Notes: a model not told the origin generated them from the letters alone. Counted from the stretch's first letter, positions 50,330-60,774 are shown. The stretch: 64,000 bases of DNA from Lotus japonicus (GCF_012489685.1 NC_080041.1:107167760-107231759); one strand, 5' to 3'. A program made the numbers and translations.

Positions 50330-51125
50330 AAGAATGACGGTGGCGGCCAAGGTGGCTAGGACAACGGCAGTAGCAGTGATGGCGGTGATGGAAGGTGGTG
50401 GTTGTGGTGGTGGTGGTTCGTGCGATAATTAATGGTGGTGGCAATGGCGATGACAGTGGAGGGTGGTCTTGGTGGTGGATTGTGTTGGTGGAGAGTGTTG
50501 TGCTGGTGGCAGTGGCCATGGTGGTTCGGGTGGAGGTGGTGTTGGAAGATGGTTTTGGTGATAGTGGTGGTGTTGGGGTGATGGTGGTGATGGTTATGGT
50601 GGTGGTGGTTGTACAGGTGACAGTGGTTATGTTGAGTGGTGGTGGCGTGGAGGAAGGTGGTAGTGGTGATGATGGGTCATGGTGGCGATGGCAATGGCGG
50701 TGATGGTGGTGGAAGGTGATGGTGATAGATCGTGTTGGTGGAGAGTACGTATTGTGGCGGTAGCAGTGTTGTAGGGCGGTGGTGGTTCGGGTGGTGGTAG
50801 TGTTGGAAGGTGATAGTGATGATGGTGGTGGCGGTGGAGAAAGATGGTTGTGGCAGTAGTGGTGATGGTGGATCATGGTTGAACATAATGGTGGTAGCAA
50901 TGACAATGAAGGTGAGGGTGGTGGAGGCGGCGACACAGTGGTGGATGGTGGTGGTGGTGACGGTCGCAATGGCGACATCGACGGTGGTGGTGGTGGCGGC
51001 GAAGGCGGAGGGTGGCGGTGGCGATAGTGATGACGATGCAGTGGTGACACTGGTGGAGCGTAATGGTGGAGGCGGCAGTGGTGGTGGTGGTGTAGGATGG
51101 TGGTGGTGGAGGGTTGTGGTGGTGG
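50330..51125. repeat. Imperfect (GGT)n/(GGTGAT)n low-complexity tract
   Basis: Almost 800 bp of G/T-rich short-unit repeat on the plus strand leave long open frames on both strands (His/Pro/Thr-rich on minus, Val/Gly-rich on plus). These are composition artefacts. Flanks with similar AT-rich inward sequence (GTATAGTATAAGGATTGATAG and the 51.2-kb side) suggest the tract is the filling of an old MITE, but this is not proven. Confidence 0.8.
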
Positions 51126-51499
51126 TGCTTGGTTAAATATTTTCATGTAACTTATACATCACATTCTTATCATGCCTTATTCATTATTTATGGGGTGGAT
51201 TAAATAATCTATCATTTTAATGTATAAGAAGAGATTGATATACAAGCTTATACAATACAGTGATAGCAACAAACAATGAATAATCTATAATGTATTGTAT
51301 AAAAGGATAAAAGGATCAGATGCAGGTTTCCTTGCTGGAAATTGAACTTCTGAATCAGCAAATTAAAGAAAGAATTTGAAGAAGAAATCAAATGACAGAA
51401 TCTACATCTTCAACCTTAATAGATTGTTCCTACTAAAGCCTACTAAGGGAATAAATGAATATTCTAGCAAATCCTCGCAGAGCATAAAAGGATAAATTA

Positions 51500-52263
51500 T
51501 GGCAATTTATCTTTCAGTGTAATCGTAGGATAGCTCAAGAAGTAGGAGCTGGGGACATATGAATTGGGTATGGGGATCCAAGAATCAATTCCTGTTGAGT
51601 GCAATTTATCTTTCTGATATATCAAACAAAAATTTATCTTTCAGTCCCGCTATTTGGCACGATTAATATAGGCACGATGAGACACGACATGAATTTCAAT
51701 AGACAACACTTGTGGTCTGTTATCATCCCTCTCCTCTCCCTAATTTTTATCGCTCATTTTCTAACTTTCCTTTTCCACTTTCTTTTCCATTGTATTGTCC
51801 CTAAACCCACTCTGGTCACCGTGAGAAGCCTTTGGATATACCCATCGGCCATCACCCTTCGCCACCTCCAGAGAGCCCCAAGGCCAAACCAAATAACCAA
51901 ACAAGAAGAAGATTAAAACTCCTAGACCCTGTAAGGGTGACTCTCCTAAGAACCATTAAGAAATCAAATTTTTTTTTTACAGTCCAATCAAATTGAAACA
52001 TAAGAGTTCAGATTGCAAGCTTCAATTCTATTGAACAGGAATAAATTATAAAAATGAAAAATGAGAGAAAAGGAGGAGGGGGAATTGAGAGAAAAGAAGG
52101 AAGAGGAAGATGAGCCCTGGCTCACGACGTCGACGAGAGCGGAGGAGGTAAGGTGTGCAACCGAAAAGTGAAAGTTGAAAAGGGAGAGGGGAGCCCGGTG
52201 GAGTCTGGGTCGTGTTGGTGGCCGCCTCGCAATGGTGCGGTCGTCAGGGCTTTGGGTGGAAGA
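51500..52263 (+). pseudogene. Left half of a partial actin gene copy (intron 1)
   Basis: From about 51500 this repeats intron 1 of actin gene 2 (about 43165-43762), including GCTATTTGGCACGATTAATA and the AGAGGGGAGCCCGGTGGAG segment. Exon 1 is absent. It stops at 52263, where the MULE begins; the other half resumes at 60775. A SINE is inserted within it. Confidence 0.85.
51519..51630 (+). mobile_element. tRNA-derived SINE with 15-bp target duplication
   Basis: It contains TAGCTCAAGAAGTAGGAGC and GGGGATCCAAGAATCAATTC, matching the SINE at 11952-12063, and ends ATATATCAAACAAA. It is bounded by perfect AATTTATCTTTCAGT copies at 51504-51518 and 51631-51645. The parent actin intron (about 43165) has the uninterrupted site, so this insertion happened after the duplication. 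Confidence 0.9.
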
Positions 52264-52305
52264 GGGATTTGGGTTTGGCACCCCACCCTTTAGGCTACGC
52301 GCCCC
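52264..52305 (+). repeat. Left terminal inverted repeat of the MULE
   Basis: About 42 bp pair with the right end, with roughly six mismatches over about 44 positions. The shared core is GGGATTTGGGTTT, then CACCCCACCC and TTAGGC. Confidence 0.9.
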
Positions 52306-52333
52306 AGCATTTTTTTTTATTCCAAAACTACCC

Positions 52334-52942
52334 ATCGGTAAATGATTTGCCGATGTCAAAATAACAATCGGTAAATGATTTACCGTTATTGTTCCTCAGT
52401 ATGAACACCTTTATCCCATTACCCAGAACACGAAGAACAATATCGGTTAATCATTAACCGATTCTTATATTGATATCGGTATATCATTTACCGATTGGTA
52501 ATCTGGCAGTTTGATCACCTTTTCACCATTACTCCTCCCTCCACCAACCCCTCCACCATTACTCCTCCCTCCAACAACCCCCCACCAGCCCCCCATAACT
52601 CGCCCAAACTACCTTATTCTACCATTACTCCACTCCTCCCTCACATTTCACCTTCCCACCACCACCACCATCTCCACATTTCCACCACCACCACCACCAC
52701 CACCAAGGGAAAGCTTTTAACTTCTGGTAAGTGGTGTTAGCTTTGGTACTTTATTTATAGTTAGTTTAAGTAGTTAGTTGTTAGTTTAAGTAGTTAGTTT
52801 AGTTAGTTAAGTTGGTAATTTAGGCTGCTGAATCGTGAATCGAATCGGTAAATGAATTGCCGTTAATGTATCGGATTATGATTTACCGTTATTATACCGG
52901 AATTTGATTTACCGTTATAGGGTCGGTTATTGATTTACCGTT
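52334..52942 (+). promoter_or_regulatory. Left subterminal palindrome array of the MULE
   Basis: Eight copies of a 21-bp imperfect palindrome (consensus near ATCGGTAAATGATTTACCG) begin at 52334, 52367, 52442, 52475, 52844, 52870, 52896 and 52922. The last four are spaced exactly 26 bp apart and end 12 bp before the transposase ATG; the first four form two pairs spaced 33 bp apart. Such subterminal arrays are where MULE transposases or their partner proteins bind. Binding is inferred, not shown. The cluster adjoining the ATG may also regulate the gene. Confidence 0.8.
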
Positions 52943-52954
52943 TTTGTTCCAGGG

Positions 52955-55900
52955 ATGACAGAGTCCTTTTTCTTTGGTGAATCACAATTGATACATGCTG
53001 CTGGATTGGAAAATGATAATCCAGAGGAGCAACCATCACTAGCTGAACCTCCGATTATATCTATAGATGTCTCTCATTTGTATCATACTGATCAGGTACT
53101 CATTGCACAAATTTTTGCATGCTTTGTTTGCTTTGTTTATGCCTTGTTTTATGCCTTATGCCTTATGCCTTGTTTATCCTGAAACAGCGTTTCCCTTTGA
53201 AAGATGATCTTATGAAATGGGTTCGCGACATTTCTATGGCAAATAATTTTGTTTTGGTGACAACAAAGTCTGATAGTGGTGCGAAGGGAAGAAAAGAATA
53301 TGTCATTCTGGGGTGTGAGAAGCATGGTGCGTATATTCCCTACAGAGAACCGGATCTTGTTGAAGGAACGTCAACACAAAAGACAGGTTGTCCTTTTAGG
53401 CTAAAAGGACGACGTACGAAAGATGATAAAGGTTGGTGGTTGAAGGTGATGGACGGTAGACACATCCATCTCGCAGCTGAGTCACTAATTGGCCACAATT
53501 ACGCTGGTAGACTGAATAGTGAGGCGAAGGAGGACGTGATAAATCAGGCTAAGACTTGGGTTCCACCTAGAAAGATGTTGGCGTCCTTGAAGGAAAAAGA
53601 TCCTTCAAACTTGACTACCATCCAACAAATTTATGGTGTTTGCAAGCGGTTCAGACAATCCGTTCGTGGGTCACTGACAGAGATACAATACTTGCTGAAG
53701 AAGTTGGACGGTGAGAAGTATGTTCACTTCGAACGAAATGAACCCGGATCGGAAGTGATTAGAGATATATTTTGGGCTCATCCGAATGCCGTCAAACTTT
53801 TCAACACATTCCCATATGTAGTGATCATGGATTGCACATACAAGACCAGCAAATACAAACTACCCTTGCTCGAGATTGTTGGCCTGACCTCCACGGATAA
53901 AACATACTCAATAGCATTCTGTTACATTGGCAGTGAGACCACAGAGGACTACATTTGGGCATTGGAGTGTATGAAGTCTCTGATTTCCGACCAATCCAGG
54001 TTGCCTAGAGTGATTGTGACGGATAGAGATCTTGCTTTATTGAGTGCTGCTTCACAAAGCCTTCCCACCACCACCCATTTAATATGCTTGTGGCACATCA
54101 ACAAGTGTGTTTTGGCAAAGTGCAAAGAGTATGTTGGCACGGATGATTTTGCTCAAGAGGTTATGGACAAGTGGGCCGAATTGGTAGATGCTCCAACAGT
54201 TCCAGAATTTGAAGCTCATTGGATTGAATTGTTTAACATGTGCAAGCATAAACACAAGTTGAAATTTGCCACTTATTGTTCTACTACATGGTTGGTCCAC
54301 AAGCAGAAATTTGCCAAGGCATGGACAAATCATGTGATGCATTTTGGAACAACAACAAGTAACAGGTACAAAAATTATGTTATGACTTGTTATATGTATT
54401 TCATTTCATAGATTATTACAGTATTAATTCTTACATGTGCGTTGTTGGTTTGCAGGGCTGAAGGTGCACATGCCAGCTTGAAGTTGATGTTGCGGAACAG
54501 TAAGGGTGACCTGGCCACATCATGGGATGCGTCGCATAGTTTGACCACCAATCGCCACACTGAGATAGTAGCATCGTTTGAGCGCAGTATGAATAAAATT
54601 GATCACCTTTTCAAGACCCCTTTCTACACAAATATTAGGGGATTTGTGTCAATCAAATGCCTGAAACTCATTGATGCTGAACTGACAAGAATGCGAGCCT
54701 GCGGCGGCAGATGCGATTGCTTATTGAGAGAGACTCATGGACTACCTTGCGGTTGTCAACTTGCAGGTTACCGGTCAACCACTCTCCTCTCAACTACTTC
54801 CAATTATTTATATTTGTGATTCAATGTAACATGTCTGTGAACTTGCAGATTATGAGAGGATTCCGTACGAGGCCATTCATCCATTCTGGAAGAGCCTAAG
54901 TTGGGAGCATGTACCTGTTGCAGATACTGGCAGCTCAGATATTTGCGGACTAAACCATGGAGAGATGCACCCAGAAGTTGAGGCACTGACACGTTATTTC
55001 CATTCTTTGGATACTGGAGGGCAGAGTATGGTAAGGAGGAAGCTTCAAGCGATATATTGTCCTGAAAGGAGTACACTATGTACTCCTGAGCTTCGGATAA
55101 AGTCCAACCGCACTCCTAAGTTGAAAGAGAGCAAACAACCCAAGGGTCGAGCAATAGGATCCTTGACTCGTGATCCTTCAGCGTTTGAACTTACAGACAA
55201 GAAGATTAAAGAGGAAAAGAAGTCTTCACAACCAGCAAAGAGGAAGAAGCGTGTGAAGAAGTCTGATACAAGCCATTTCATGTGTAACTTTCCAGCCTTT
55301 CTCCATCCATATATTGGCACAATTACAGATGTTGAGGATGATGGTAACTGTGGCTATAGATCCATTGCTGCATTAATGGGGCATTCCGCCGGTCAGGACG
55401 GTTGGCCTTGGGTTAGGGCTACATTGATACAAGAACTTGAGACCAATGTGGTAATGTATAATAGGATGTGGGGCACAGATGTTGTTTATGGCTTACATAA
55501 TCGTCTCACTCTTCCTATTGGTGACCCGGCCACCCCTGACAAATGGTTTCAACTGCCAGAGATGGGATACCTTGTTGCCACAAAGTACCAATTGGTTCTC
55601 GTATCATTATCCTCTATGGGTTGTAACACATACTTTCCACTGATAGGAGCCGGCCCACGAGATGAGCATTCTGTTATAGCTATTGGACATGTGATAAATC
55701 ACTGGGTACAGGTATATTTTGACCAAATACACTAATATTTTAGTTGCCTACTAGCTTGTCGATTAATTTTTGTATGTGGAAGTTATCTAATTTTATGGTT
55801 ATTCTCTAAAATGCAGCTCCAATTAACTCCTGGACATCCTATGCCGACTATTGCTCCCCAGTGGGAATGGCACAGTGATCTTGCCTCCAAATACTGGCGC

Positions 55901-56002
55901 AACCTATATGGTCCACGTTTAGGCATGTATGATGCACAATTCCAAGCTTGGCTTGGTGCTTTTAGTGGTCATGCGGACTATGTGGACATCACCACAGATT
56001 GA
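52955..56002 (+). CDS. MULE transposase with FAR1-type N-terminus and OTU protease domain, 5 exons
   Basis: Exons 52955-53095, 53188-54365, 54456-54766, 54849-55711 and 55817-56002 (all GT-AG) give 892 aa. A FAR1/WRKY-GCM1-like zinc-finger DNA-binding region occupies about residues 65-155. The MULE DDE domain has Asp262 (VIMDCTYKT) and Asp326 (VTDRDLAL), then CLWHINKC. A SWIM-like zinc motif, CDC...LPCGC, lies at 526-540. From about 690 an OTU cysteine-protease domain follows: DDGNC at 707-711 with Cys711 as nucleophile, and His828 in NHWVQ. Start: first ATG in the exon, preceded by the palindrome array. The DDE domain should cut and join element ends in the nucleus. The OTU domain is predicted to remove ubiquitin or a related tag, perhaps stabilising transposase or altering chromatin (inference). 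All catalytic residues are present. Confidence 0.9.
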
Positions 56003-56129
56003 ATGTTCTTGTATTGTGTAATATTAATTTGTAAACTCTCTGTAATTTGGTAGAATGTGGCCCTTATCACAGGTTGTTGTTAATGATGAAAATCTAGACA
56101 TCATCGTAGATTGGCAGGTTCATGCGTGT

Positions 56130-56229
56130 ACTTTTGGTAATGTTAATTTGATGCACTTTTGGTAATGTTAATTTGATGCACTTTTGGTAATGTTAATTTG
56201 ATGTACTTTTGGTAATGTTAATTTGATGT
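56130..56229 (+). repeat. 25-bp tandem repeat, four copies
   Basis: Four uninterrupted units of ACTTTTGGTAATGTTAATTT plus GATGC or GATGT start at 56130, 56155, 56180 and 56205, with a partial fifth. They lie between the transposase stop and the promoter of the HROB-like gene. The function is unknown; they may be a 3'-end or spacer element. Confidence 0.95.
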
Positions 56230-56354
56230 ACTCTTGTCATTTTCATTTTCATTACCCTCCACCACCAACCCTGACATTACTCTCAACCACCAGCCCCAAC
56301 CACTCTTCTACCATCCACCAGTACACCTTAAATGTTTTGACCGCACGCCTGAGC

Positions 56355-56454
56355 TATAAATATCTGTTGTGTCTTGCCTCTTCTTCTTACTCTTCATTCC
56401 TCATCTTCCTGTCTATTGTGTCTTGCCTCTTCTTATTACTCCTCTTTCTACACG
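56355..56454 (+). promoter_or_regulatory. TATA box and duplicated leader of the HROB-like gene
   Basis: TATAAATA at 56355-56362 lies about 100 bp upstream of the ATG at 56455, so the gene has its own promoter. The leader contains a duplicated pyrimidine-rich segment (TTGTGTCTTGCCTCTTCTT twice, about 47 bp apart). Confidence 0.65.
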
Positions 56455-57212
56455 ATGGAACAAGACCCAAATCCATTCCTCCGCCATTGCAAAGGTCAAA
56501 GCAACAACTCTGGCAGCTCTCGTCCTCTCATTCCTGGCCCGGCTGGCGCCATCCAGGCTGCCATGTATGCCCGTAGATCCACCCCTAACACACCACTCAT
56601 TCCGACCCAGGAAATCGTGAGGCGTGTGCTAGATCATGGATCAACCGAAACCGATCCTGATTTCAACTCACATGCTTGGCTATCAGCCCTGCAAGAGTGG
56701 GGAATAGCCACTCCGCTGGGCTCTCTGACAGCGAACGTTGAGAGGGTGGAGAATGTTGTTGCTGTTATCAAATCTTGCACTCCCAATGGGTTTGGAGATG
56801 CGAAAGTTACCCTCAAGGTATGTCTTGTCCTTGCTTTTGTAAGGCCTTGCTTTTGGTCCCCCTTGACTAACCGTTCTAATTTACTTCTCAAACGATTTCA
56901 AAAATTTAGGACCCCACGGGTGCTGTTGATGCTAGCATCCACCGCAAGGCATTTACTCACAGTGAATTTGCGAATGACATAACTGTTGGATCTGTTCTCG
57001 TTCTCCAAAAGGTCTGAAACCTAAACATGAAACTTGCTTCATTTTTTGGACAGTTAAGCATGGTTTAATTAAAGTATACATTTCACATGCAGGTTGCTGT
57101 GTTTGCACCTAGAGGAACTGTTTGTTATCTTAATATAACATTGCCCAACCTAGTGAAGGTATTCCCAAAAGATTGCGGACCCCATGACTTCATCGATATC
57201 ACAGAGGAATAA
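56455..57212 (+). CDS. HROB-like OB-fold protein carried by the MULE, 3 exons
   Basis: Exons 56455-56817, 56910-57011 and 57093-57212 (GT-AG) give 194 aa. The protein has a short N-terminal part with the PGPAGAIQAAM motif, then an OB-fold-like domain: VAVIKSCTPN, VTLKDPTGAVDASIHRK, ITVGSVLVLQKVAVFAP and CYLNITLPNLVKVF. This resembles the central and C-terminal region of the homologous recombination OB-fold protein, which in animals recruits the MCM8-9 helicase to DNA repair. Plant members I know of are longer. Introns are kept, so it was taken as genomic DNA rather than through RNA (inference). It lies 452 bp after the transposase gene on the same strand and has its own TATA box. Whether it is host cargo or a standing part of this MULE family needs a family search. 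Confidence 0.7.
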
Positions 57213-57456
57213 TTTTGTTTTCGGTGTTGCTTATGTTTAATTTGGTTGTGTAACCGTTTAACTTATTGTCATGGATTACTACATGCTTTGAATTATTTAT
57301 ATGTTGTCGTTGTTTCTGTTTTTTTCATTATAAGAGTCATAATATTAAGACTAAAAATATAACACATGTAAATAAAACGAGGCAAGAGTCATAACATAAC
57401 ATAAAAAGTCCTAACATATACATAATAATGGATCCCACATAACAAGTGTAATAAAA
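57213..57456. other. Convergent 3' ends of two MULE genes
   Basis: About 240 bp separate the stop codons of the HROB-like and mobile-domain genes. AT-rich with no ORF; it should hold both polyadenylation regions. Confidence 0.6.
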
Positions 57457-59739
57457 TCACTCTCCCCGACCCCGCCCCCTGCGACCTCTGGGTCCACGAG
57501 CTCGACCTCCACGAACACCCTCTCCAGGATCACCCTCTCCACGAGCTCTGCCTCCACGAGCTCCGCCTCCACGGGGTCTGCCTCCACGAGCTCTGCCTCC
57601 ACGAGCTCTGCCTCCCGCAGCTGCGGCTCCTCGAATAGCAGAAAAGGCAACTCCCTGGGTACCAACGAAGGAACTCCGTCGAAAGAGATCGAGCGCCCTC
57701 TCCGTGAGGATTCGGGGCTGTGTCCCTGGAGCAAGAGCACCTGGCACCTCCAGGGACTGCTCCAACAACTCCACACCCCTACGTATGGCAGACTGCATAA
57801 AAATAATATACAAAAATAATTTCATTAACAAAAATCACAATTGAATGAATAAAAATAATATACAAGTTTAGAATCCAAACTTACCACGGCACTAAGCTCC
57901 TCCCTCCTATCCTCAGGGATGATGAACACATGTGACACTCTGCTATACCACCTCATGTAACCCTCCACCGCCTCTCCCGGATATGTAGCAGGTATCCCCT
58001 GAGGGCAGAGGTGCGGCTCAAACTCAGCATAGGCAGCATCTGTGGTCTCAGCAAGGGACCCCGTCGTCTGGATCTCAGAGGGGTGTCGAGGGATGTCCTG
58101 TATGAAGCCAAACTGGCGCATAACCCGCTCTGGTAGATGTCGGCTCACAGACCGGCCGTAAGGTGTCCGGATGTAGCCGGAATAGAGGGCCCTGGGATCC
58201 CGCGGTCGAACATCTCGATGGTCCTCAAAAGGGGTCCATGTGATATCATCCACTGTAAGCTCATCGAGCATGACTCGTCTCTCATCGAGTCCGGAATGCG
58301 CGATCCGAGACGTGGACCACCGCTGCGCCCTAGGCTGGTCCTGTGTGTAGCCGGGGACCTCCGTCCTGATAATGACGCTGCTGGATATGTACTCATACGC
58401 CCATGACAGCACGAGGGAGGTGAACCCACCGATCTGCGCTGTCTTCCTGCGGGATGCACGACTCAGCTGTTCGTACAACGAAGCCAGCGCAATCGCACCC
58501 CACGCGTACTCCGACACGCGACCGAGGTCCTCAAGCATCCCGATCCAGTAGACAGTAGTGTGGTAACCACCACTCTTGCTGGCAAAGAGGGTGGCACCAA
58601 GCTGATTCACCAGCCAGATCCTAGCAGCATCCTCATAGCGTCCCCCTACAATGAAATGAATTAAGTTAACAGTTATTAATAATACTCTAAAAATAAAGTA
58701 ATTATTAAGACATACCATCCATAGCAGACGTGTACATGGTCTTCAGAGTAATGAACCGAATGTTCTGGCCACCCGCCGCCTCAAACTCAGCCAGATAAGC
58801 AGCAACAGATCCTCCCAGGAGCTGGGCGCAGAGCGCTGCAACCTCGTCTCGCTCCCCTCTGCCCGGAGTGTAGAACCTCGACCCTGTGGGAAGATGGAGA
58901 AGAGTAGACACATCGTCCAGGGTGATAGTCATCTCCCCGAACGGCATGTGGAAGCTACTCGTCTCCTCATGCCATCTCTCAACAAGGGCCAGTACGACAG
59001 CTGGGTCTGTCTCCGGTAACCCGCACCAAGGCAGGTGATACAAACCCGTCTGCTGCAGCAGCTGTCGCACATGTGTGTGGGCCTCTGAATCGCCATCACA
59101 GGGGAGGTTCCATACCTTTCCCCCAACAGTGGCCACCCTCAATGTCCGACGGTCCACGTACCGCGGGTCTGTGCGAAGAAGTGCCTGCCACGTCCAAGGA
59201 GCCTTGTGGTCAGGATAATGCGCAAGAAGCGACAGATCCTCAGGCCCCCCGGGAAACGGTGCCACCCTCTGGATGAGGTCGTCATCCGCACCGCCCTCTG
59301 CACCGCCCTCTGGCACCACATCTGGCATAACATCAGCAGCATCAATCTCCTCCTGCAGAATAAGAGGCTCCTCCTCCTCACCACTAAGCTCAGAAGAAGA
59401 AGAAGACTCCTCGCCACTAGGCTCAGAAGAAGATGTCTCCTGACGAGGTAACTCAGCCATCGGAGACAACGGAGCAGGGTCCAGCTCAGCCGGAGCCCTA
59501 GTAGCAGACGGAGCGGGGGTAGCTGACGGAGCCCCGACCGGAGTAGCAGATGGAGCCGGGGTAGCTAACGGAGCCTCGACCGGAGTAGCAGATGGGGATG
59601 GAGACGGAGCTGAAGCCTCTACCGCCTGAGTGGCTGCAATATGGTCGCCGCGCCTGGTAGAAGCATGCAAGCGCTCGTGTCGATCCGCTGGATCCTCACT
59701 AGTAGAAGCATGTCGTGACCTCTTCCTCCCGCCCTTCAT
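57457..59739 (-). CDS. Plant mobile domain (PMD) protein with RGG-rich tail, 3 exons
   Basis: Exons 59739-58716, 58645-57885 and 57792-57457 (GT-AG) give 706 aa. The start (MKGGRKRSRHAS) follows an AG acceptor, so a 5'-UTR intron is likely. Residues about 1-150 are disordered: a basic patch, ATPVEAP/ATPAPS repeats and a Ser/Glu run. The plant mobile domain runs from about 150 (DDLIQRVAPF, LVERWHEETSSFHMPFGE, ITLDDVSTLLHLPTGSRF) to about 480. The last exon encodes GGRARGGRARGGRPRGG repeats, typical of RNA/DNA-binding RGG boxes. PMD proteins occur both as host genes (MAIN/MAIL, linked to silencing) and inside transposons. Within this MULE it may help escape silencing or assist binding (inference). 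It is convergent with the HROB-like gene. Confidence 0.85.
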
Positions 59740-59745
59740 TCTCGC

Positions 59746-60200
59746 TATCTGTGCAAAACAAACAAATTTAACAATACTTGTCATAATAAGTAAAGCATTT
59801 TCACATATGAGCATATCATTTGAGTCATTTTTTAACTTAATCAGGAAATTTCCAATCAATCGTTTAGCAACTAACCATAGGAAAAGGAAAATATAGAGAA
59901 TTAGTTGTTAGTTTGCATGTGAATGTGATTAAATTAAATTTCTAGCTGTGTTAAGGTCCGCAACCATCATCACAAGCAAACAAAAACAATAAACAACTTT
60001 CCTAATTACAACACATGAAGCATATGATTTGAGCGCTTAATCTTTTCCAATAAACAATAAACAATAAACAACTTTCCTAATCACAACACATCAAATCTAT
60101 CTTGATCTTTTCCAATTCTCAACAAATCAGCAAAGTAATCCTGGAAGCTAAATACATGCCATGGTTAAATATTGGAAATAAATTTTGGAAGTCTGCACTG
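59746..60200 (-). other. 5' region of the PMD gene
   Basis: An AG acceptor just above the ATG implies a leader intron. The promoter or first exon would be in this AT-rich stretch. No other gene is seen. Confidence 0.45.
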
Positions 60201-60212
60201 TCATACTGTCAT

Positions 60213-60692
60213 ATCGGAAAATCATTTTCCATTACCATATCGGAAAATCATTTTCCATTATCATATCGGAAATTGATTTTCCGATATTACAGTAAACCCA
60301 GAAACAGACCCAAATGCACCCCACTCGTGCTCGTACTCGTTTCATGGAATTTCAGGCAACAAAACACAACAAAACCTACCTCTAATCATCAATCAACTAC
60401 CCTAGTGTTCAACCATTGACCTAATTCAAACTTCAAATGTGAAAATCATTGAAATCAAAACTTACCTTTTGAATGTAATGGAATGGGTCTTTGTGGGAGC
60501 TTTGATGATGATTAGAACCGACCTTGAGATGATTTAAGTGGTGGAACCGAGCTTTGAGAGAGGATGCGATTGAGGGAGGGAAATTTGGGTTTTGAAATAA
60601 TGGGTTTCAAAACCCAAACTGTCGTGTTTATATGTTTTAAACACGATCGGTAAATGATTACCCGTTATAGAGTCGGGTAATCATTTACCGTT
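60213..60692 (+). promoter_or_regulatory. Right subterminal palindrome arrays of the MULE
   Basis: Three copies of an ATCGGAAAATCATTTTCC-type palindrome begin at 60213, 60239 and 60265, exactly 26 bp apart. Two copies of the ATCGGTAAATGATTACCCG-type begin at 60646 and 60672, again 26 bp apart. The same motif and period at the left end make a transposase or partner binding site the simplest reading. The first cluster also sits upstream of the PMD gene, so it could regulate it. Confidence 0.8.
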
Positions 60693-60732
60693 TTTAATCA
60701 ACTGGTTTTCTGGTAATTTCGCCCCCCAAGGT

Positions 60733-60774
60733 GGGGCGGGGGGCCTAATGGGTGGGGTGTTAAACCCAAATCCC
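60733..60774 (-). repeat. Right terminal inverted repeat of the MULE
   Basis: The complement reads GGGATTTGGGTTTAACACCC, matching the left terminus. Confidence 0.9.

Larger units (their letters stand above)
52264..60774 (+). mobile_element. Apparently intact 8.5-kb MULE with three genes
   Basis: The element (8,511 bp) starts GGGATTTGGGTTTGGCACCC and ends with the inverted form. It is flanked by a perfect 9-bp target duplication, GGTGGAAGA (52255-52263 and 60775-60783). The parent actin intron has a related unoccupied site (about 43754-43762, one mismatch), so insertion into an actin copy is shown directly. Inside are a transposase-OTU gene (+), an HROB-like gene (+) and a plant-mobile-domain gene (-, convergent), all with open frames and good splice sites. 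Both ends carry arrays of short palindromes. The near-identical duplication suggests it is recent and perhaps still mobile. Confidence 0.95.

Noticed and set aside
50133..51146. 337-aa His/Pro/Thr-rich ORF on the minus strand
   Set aside because: It is the translation of a simple repeat; the complementary strand is also open and no domain or splice context exists.
52495..52740. 81-aa ORF (Pro/Thr/His-rich) before the transposase
   Set aside because: Low-complexity CCACC leader sequence; no splice-consistent join to the transposase was needed.
52334..52942. CRISPR-like array of spaced palindromes
   Set aside because: Eukaryotic transposon context, only 5-bp spacers within clusters, motif copies diverged and mirrored at both element ends.
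58137..59451. Plus-strand ORFs opposite the PMD gene
   Set aside because: Shadows of the GC-rich PMD coding exons.
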